A stretch of 46,082 nt of DNA from Butyrivibrio sp. Its GTDB lineage: Bacteria > Bacillota > Clostridia > Lachnospirales > Lachnospiraceae. A model generated the notes under the pieces. That model made no database searches. It saw only the letters and a program-made list of their open reading frames with translations, and was not told where the DNA came from. The translations under genes and the position numbers were made by a program. Below, one piece after another: positions 43,552 to 46,082 of this stretch. The stretch lies in NCBI GenBank assembly GCA_015056625.1, contig SVFY01000024.1:1-46082 (forward strand). The letters run 5' to 3'. Numbering within the stretch: position 1 is the stretch's first letter; the number at the start of each line of letters is the position of its first letter.

Positions 43552-43690
43552 ACAAGACACGTGGACGGTTCTGCTGACACGGGGACGGTTCTACTGTCAG
43601 GTTTTATTTTGATAAAACCTGACAGTAGAACCGTCCCCGTGTCAGCAGAACCGTCCCCGTGTCAGCAACAGAACCGTCCCCGTGTCTTGT
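43552..43690. repeat. 'GGGGACGGTTCT' repeat cluster forming a 106-nt hairpin
   Basis: Five copies of the unit ACACGGGGACGGTTCT: two in one orientation, three in the other. Bases 43557-43607 and 43612-43662 are reverse complements at 50 of 51 positions, with a TTTG loop. A third inverted copy (43668-43690) can pair with the outer left end (ACAAGACAC with GTGTCTTGT). The cluster fills the gap between murA's terminator and the stop codon of the convergent HD-GYP gene. It resembles the widespread mobile REP-like repeats of Clostridia. Confidence 0.9.
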
Positions 43691-43691
43691 T

Positions 43692-44777
43692 TTAAATGAT
43701 CTCCTGGATGTACACTCCAGGGCACTTGCTCAGATCTATGTAGTCGTTTTCAACCTTGATGGTTGGCCGGCTGAGGGCGTTGCTGTTTATAAAGATGATC
43801 TCGCCAACTTCGCCGGTGTTGAGCCTTACAGTGTTGCGCAGGTATGTGTTTACTACGTTGTGAAGGAAGGCAAGGATCATCTCAGGGTCGTATCTCTGGA
43901 AGCCTTCGTCCTCAAACATAGAAATTGCTATGAATGGACAAAGAGGGCCTCTGTAGTATCTTGCGCTTGTCATGGCATCGTATACATCTGCGATGGCCAC
44001 GGCCTTGGCGAATTTATCGATCTGAGGGCCTCGGAGTTTGAGGGGATAGCCTGTTCCGTCGCATCTTTCATGGTGCATGAGAGCTGCATTTTTTACGTGG
44101 GAGCTGATGTTCAGTTCCCTCATGGCGTCATAGCCCTTCTGGGGATGGGTTTTTATAACGGTGTATTCTTCATCTGTCAGTGGACCGGGCTTGGTGATTA
44201 TGCTGTCCGGGATCAGGAGCTTACCAATGTCGTGGAAAAGACCTGCCTGAGTAGCAATCTCAATCTCTTCCGGATTCCATCTCAGCCACTGGGCCAGAAT
44301 ATTAGTAATGAGAGCTACATTGATACAGTGAGTGTAGGTGGCATCATCATAAAGCCTAAGGTTATGGAGCATGTCAAAAATATTGGAAGCAGTTCTTCCC
44401 TGACCGAGAAGGGAATATATAGGGGTCATCATGTCATCAAGATCAAGATCCTTGTTGCCATGAAGCAGATCCTGAATGGTGTGCTCGTATCTTGTGGCAC
44501 AGGCCTCAAAGTCTGCCTTGAACTCCTTGAAATCCTGTGACTGCTTAAGACGCTCAGAATAAGTAAGCCCTGCATTTTCAGGACTGTTGATGGATACGCT
44601 CTCTATCGGATCATCTTCGATGAGAACGTCTATGACTGAGTAAAAAGCAAGTCTTGCGATATCTTTTTCGTTGAGAACGCAGCCCTTGTCCAGAAGACGA
44701 AGGTTTGAGTCCACAGAAAAAACATCGTTAGCCAGCTTCATTCCTGGCAGAAGTTTTTTTGTAAGCACCCTCTTCAT
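43692..44777 (-). CDS. HD-GYP domain protein, probable cyclic-di-GMP phosphodiesterase
   Basis: 361 residues. The first about 130 residues are a helical region without a clear sensor domain. The HD-GYP domain (about 150-320) is complete: 'TYTHCINVALIT', 'LFHDIGKLLIPDSI', 'KTHPQKGYDAM', 'MHHERCDGTGYP', and 'AIADVYDAMTSARYY'. All metal-binding H and D residues look intact, so hydrolysis of cyclic-di-GMP (or a related cyclic dinucleotide) is likely. GAGGGG precedes the ATG on the minus strand, and a consensus promoter lies upstream. The stop codon abuts the repeat cluster. No diguanylate cyclase is encoded in this window. Confidence 0.93.
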   Translation of the reverse strand: MKRVLTKKLLPGMKLANDVFSVDSNLRLLDKGCVLNEKDIARLAFYSVIDVLIEDDPIESVSINSPENAGLTYSERLKQSQDFKEFKADFEACATRYEHTIQDLLHGNKDLDLDDMMTPIYSLLGQGRTASNIFDMLHNLRLYDDATYTHCINVALITNILAQWLRWNPEEIEIATQAGLFHDIGKLLIPDSIITKPGPLTDEEYTVIKTHPQKGYDAMRELNISSHVKNAALMHHERCDGTGYPLKLRGPQIDKFAKAVAIADVYDAMTSARYYRGPLCPFIAISMFEDEGFQRYDPEMILAFLHNVVNTYLRNTVRLNTGEVGEIIFINSNALSRPTIKVENDYIDLSKCPGVYIQEII

Positions 44778-44809
44778 GTAAGCAACCCCTCATAGTTACT
44801 GATATTTAA

Positions 44810-44838
44810 ATTATAAATATGCATAAAATAGATGTCAA
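44810..44838 (-). promoter_or_regulatory. Consensus promoter of the HD-GYP gene
   Basis: On the minus strand, TTGACA (44833-44838) and TATAAT (44810-44815) with exactly 17 bp between, 32 bp before the start codon. Both boxes match consensus fully, predicting strong expression. Confidence 0.8.
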
Positions 44839-44845
44839 ACTGTAC

Positions 44846-44874
44846 TTGACACAGAGCCTGTCTGGTTATAACAT
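44846..44874 (+). promoter_or_regulatory. Promoter of the FMN riboswitch-ribU unit
   Basis: TTGACA (44846-44851) with TAACAT (44869-44874, spacer 17) or TATAAC (44867-44872, spacer 15). Its -35 mirrors the -35 of the divergent HD-GYP promoter seven bases away. Confidence 0.6.
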
Positions 44875-44891
44875 GATTGCATAAAATAAAT

Positions 44892-45007
44892 TCTTCGGGG
44901 CAGGGTTAGATTCCCAACCGGCGGTAGAGTCCGCGACCCGCTTTATTCAAAGTGGCTGATCTGGTGAGATTCCAGAACCGACAGTATAGTCTGGATGAGA
45001 GAAGGAT
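44892..45007 (+). ncRNA. FMN riboswitch (RFN element) aptamer
   Basis: The order of conserved pieces is that of the RFN element: TTCGGGGCAGGG, ATTCCCAACCGGCGGTA, AGTCCGCGACCCG, CTGATCTGGTGAGATTCC, GAACCGACAGT, AGTCTGGATGAGAGAAG. The ends TTCTTC and GAGAAG/GAAG close stem P1. It should sense flavin mononucleotide and turn down the riboflavin importer gene ribU that follows. Confidence 0.96.
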
Positions 45008-45021
45008 GGTTTTTTTTCGTG

Positions 45022-45050
45022 CCCCAGGTATATCCTGAGGTATTTTTTTT
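45022..45050 (+). terminator. Riboswitch expression-platform terminator
   Basis: CCCCAGG and CCTGAGG (one mismatch) close a short hairpin followed by TATTTTTTTT. It ends 23 bases before the ribU start, so FMN binding probably ends transcription here. A second T-run at 45010-45017 follows the aptamer directly. Confidence 0.7.
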
Positions 45051-45073
45051 ACCCCGATGGGAAAGAAGGAGAC

Positions 45074-45853
45074 ATGAACAATCTACAAAAAACACTTGAA
45101 ACAATCGCTAGCAGTACCTACCACTTTGTGGCACTTATACTGCTCATAGTCCTGGCATTCGTCATTGGCTATGTGGCAGAAGCCATTGCCAGAAAGAAAG
45201 AGATCAGGGAAACAGGTTCCTCAGAGCCTATGTTCAGCACAAGAAAGATCGCCATCATCGGTGTCTTTTCAGCAATCGCATTTGTATTAATGCTGTTTGA
45301 GTTCCCACTTCCATTCGCACCATCATTCTACAAGTTTGATTTCAGCGATATGCCAGCACTTATCGGCGGCTTTGCTGCAGGCCCAATGGTTGGCGTTATG
45401 ATCGAGTTCATCAAGGTCACATTAAACATCCTTATCCAGGGACCTACACCAGGCTTTGTTGGTGAGATCGCAAACTTCGTTGTTGGCGCAGCATTTATCG
45501 TTCCTGCAACTGTCATTTACAGATTTAAAAAGAGCAGAAAGTCAGCTCTTATCAGCTGCCTGGTAGGAACAGCCTGCATCATGATCGTAGGTTCAACCTT
45601 AAACGCATTCTTCCTGCTTCCTGCATATGCAGTAGCTTACGGCGTTGACATTGATTTCTTCATCTCAGCTGGAGCAGAGATCAATCCAGCTATCAGCAAT
45701 GTATTCACCTTCTGTGCTCTTGCAGTTGCACCATTTAACCTCCTTAAGGGAGTAGCAGACAGCGCACTTACATTCCTTGTTTACAAGCAGCTCAGCCCGA
45801 TCCTTAAGGGTGGCGTAAGCAGCGTCCGCAAGGCAGCAGTATCAGAGCAGTGA
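45074..45853 (+). CDS. ribU: Riboflavin ECF transporter substrate-binding subunit
   Basis: 259 residues. An extra N-terminal helix (about 14-35) and a charged linker precede the six-helix RibU core (about 55-245). Family features: 'KIAIIGVFSAIAFVLMLFEF', 'FYKFDFSDMPALIGGFAAGP', 'MIEFIKVTLN', 'GFVGEIANFVVG', and 'PFNLLKGVADS'. It captures riboflavin and works with the shared ECF ATPase module encoded elsewhere. GAAGGAG lies just before the ATG, and the upstream FMN riboswitch confirms the substrate. The first helix of about 30 residues is not part of the usual RibU length of about 190-200. Confidence 0.95.
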   Translation: MNNLQKTLETIASSTYHFVALILLIVLAFVIGYVAEAIARKKEIRETGSSEPMFSTRKIAIIGVFSAIAFVLMLFEFPLPFAPSFYKFDFSDMPALIGGFAAGPMVGVMIEFIKVTLNILIQGPTPGFVGEIANFVVGAAFIVPATVIYRFKKSRKSALISCLVGTACIMIVGSTLNAFFLLPAYAVAYGVDIDFFISAGAEINPAISNVFTFCALAVAPFNLLKGVADSALTFLVYKQLSPILKGGVSSVRKAAVSEQ

Positions 45854-45916
45854 GATCCTTGTGAAGCTTGTAAAACTGTGAAGCTTGCCTGATTGGGTGA
45901 AAAAACATAATATGAT

Positions 45917-45993
45917 AAAAGAGGTATCATAAAAGTCACAAGAAACCGATAATTTCCATCGGCAATAGTGTGAACTATGGTACCTCTTTTTAT
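45917..45993. terminator. Long imperfect hairpin terminator after ribU
   Basis: AAAAGAGGTA (45917-45926) pairs with TACCTCTTTT (45981-45990). Inner pairs CATA/TATG, GTCACA/TGTGA(A)C and CCGAT/ATCGG extend the fold to a 7-base loop. A and T flanks on both sides make it a probable bidirectional terminator. Between the ribU stop and this element is a direct repeat GTGAAGCTTG (45861-45870, 45878-45887). Confidence 0.7.
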
Positions 45994-46073
45994 TATGGCG
46001 CCATATTTGAAGTGGTAATGTAAAAGTAGACACTTGACCACTTTTTGTAAACATCAATTACTTTTATTGTTAC
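45994..46073. repeat. Palindrome and inverted repeat at the window edge
   Basis: A perfect 12-bp palindrome TATGGCGCCATA (45994-46005) is followed by GTAA-TG-TAAAAGTA (46015-46028) and its mirror TACTTTTA-TTG-TTAC (46059-46073). This could be an operator pair or the terminal part of a mobile element continuing beyond the window; no transposase frame is visible. Confidence 0.4.
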
Positions 46074-46082
46074 ACTAGAATA

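Noticed and set aside
43659..44540. 293-residue plus-strand frame opposite the HD-GYP gene
   Set aside because: It begins inside the repeat cluster and mirrors an intact HD-GYP protein with promoter and ribosome site on the minus strand.
1..46082. tRNA or rRNA genes
   Set aside because: No cloverleaf-like sequence with a TTCGA-type arm and matching acceptor ends, and no rRNA-like stretch, was seen on either strand while reading.

Overview
The window looks like a chromosomal segment from a Gram-positive anaerobe of the Clostridia, most likely a Lachnospiraceae member of the Butyrivibrio/Pseudobutyrivibrio type. This rests on AGGAGG-type ribosome sites, some TTG/GTG starts, moderate GC, LCP-type wall attachment proteins without outer-membrane genes, a GH25 muramidase with Big-type Ig repeats, tandem CotH/VTC/DUF4956 genes and a 'GGGACGGTTCT' repeat. 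The genus is inferred from gene content, not from a marker gene.

Layout. (1) 1-1.9 kb: a secreted lamin-tail protein (minus strand), divergent from a HEPN/MNT toxin-antitoxin pair whose antitoxin carries an HTH domain; paired operators and overlapping -35 boxes lie between them. (2) 1.9-7.1 kb: a large membrane-anchored lysozyme with an acidic tyrosine-rich cytoplasmic tail, then a polytopic membrane protein. (3) 7.2-17.1 kb: dTDP-sugar genes rfbB, rfbA and rfbC (no rfbD), a small anchored unknown protein, an ABC-2 polysaccharide exporter (permease plus ATPase with a Wzt-type C-terminal domain), a methyltransferase-kinase fusion resembling the O-antigen chain terminator WbdD, and a GT2 glycosyltransferase. 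(4) 17.1-31.4 kb: a tandem GT2 enzyme, three CotH-like kinases, a VTC-domain polyphosphate polymerase, a DUF4956 membrane protein, phosphohexomutase and another GT2 enzyme. Both ends of this module carry the same unusual array of 38-bp boxes. (5) 31.5-39.7 kb: a WbbL-like glycosyltransferase, a 181-nt fold-back element, the polyprenyl-phosphate sugar transferase that would start the glycan, a PTPS-related membrane protein, an LCP ligase, a rhamnosyltransferase-like GT2 and a small alarmone synthetase. (6) 39.7-46 kb: a tail-anchored coiled-coil protein, a LysM/G5/M23 peptidase, murA, a repeat-derived long hairpin, an HD-GYP protein (minus) and an FMN riboswitch with ribU.

Taken together, regions 3-5 describe an ABC-exporter-dependent, probably rhamnose-containing wall polysaccharide. 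A PF02397 transferase primes it on lipid, GT2 enzymes extend it, the WbdD-like enzyme may cap it, Wzm/Wzt with its C-terminal recognition domain exports it, and the LCP protein joins it to peptidoglycan. The CotH/VTC/DUF4956 block may add phosphorylation or polyphosphate chemistry at the cell surface. Muramidase, M23 peptidase, MurA and the alarmone synthetase tie the locus to wall turnover and growth control.

The most unusual items are the WbdD-like fusion in a Gram-positive setting, the CotH x3/VTC/DUF4956 block inside a glycan locus, the 62/52-spaced 38-bp box arrays, the 181-nt perfect-arm fold-back, and the matching tyrosine/acid-rich cytoplasmic tails on two wall enzymes. All calls come from reading the sequence; no database search was run.
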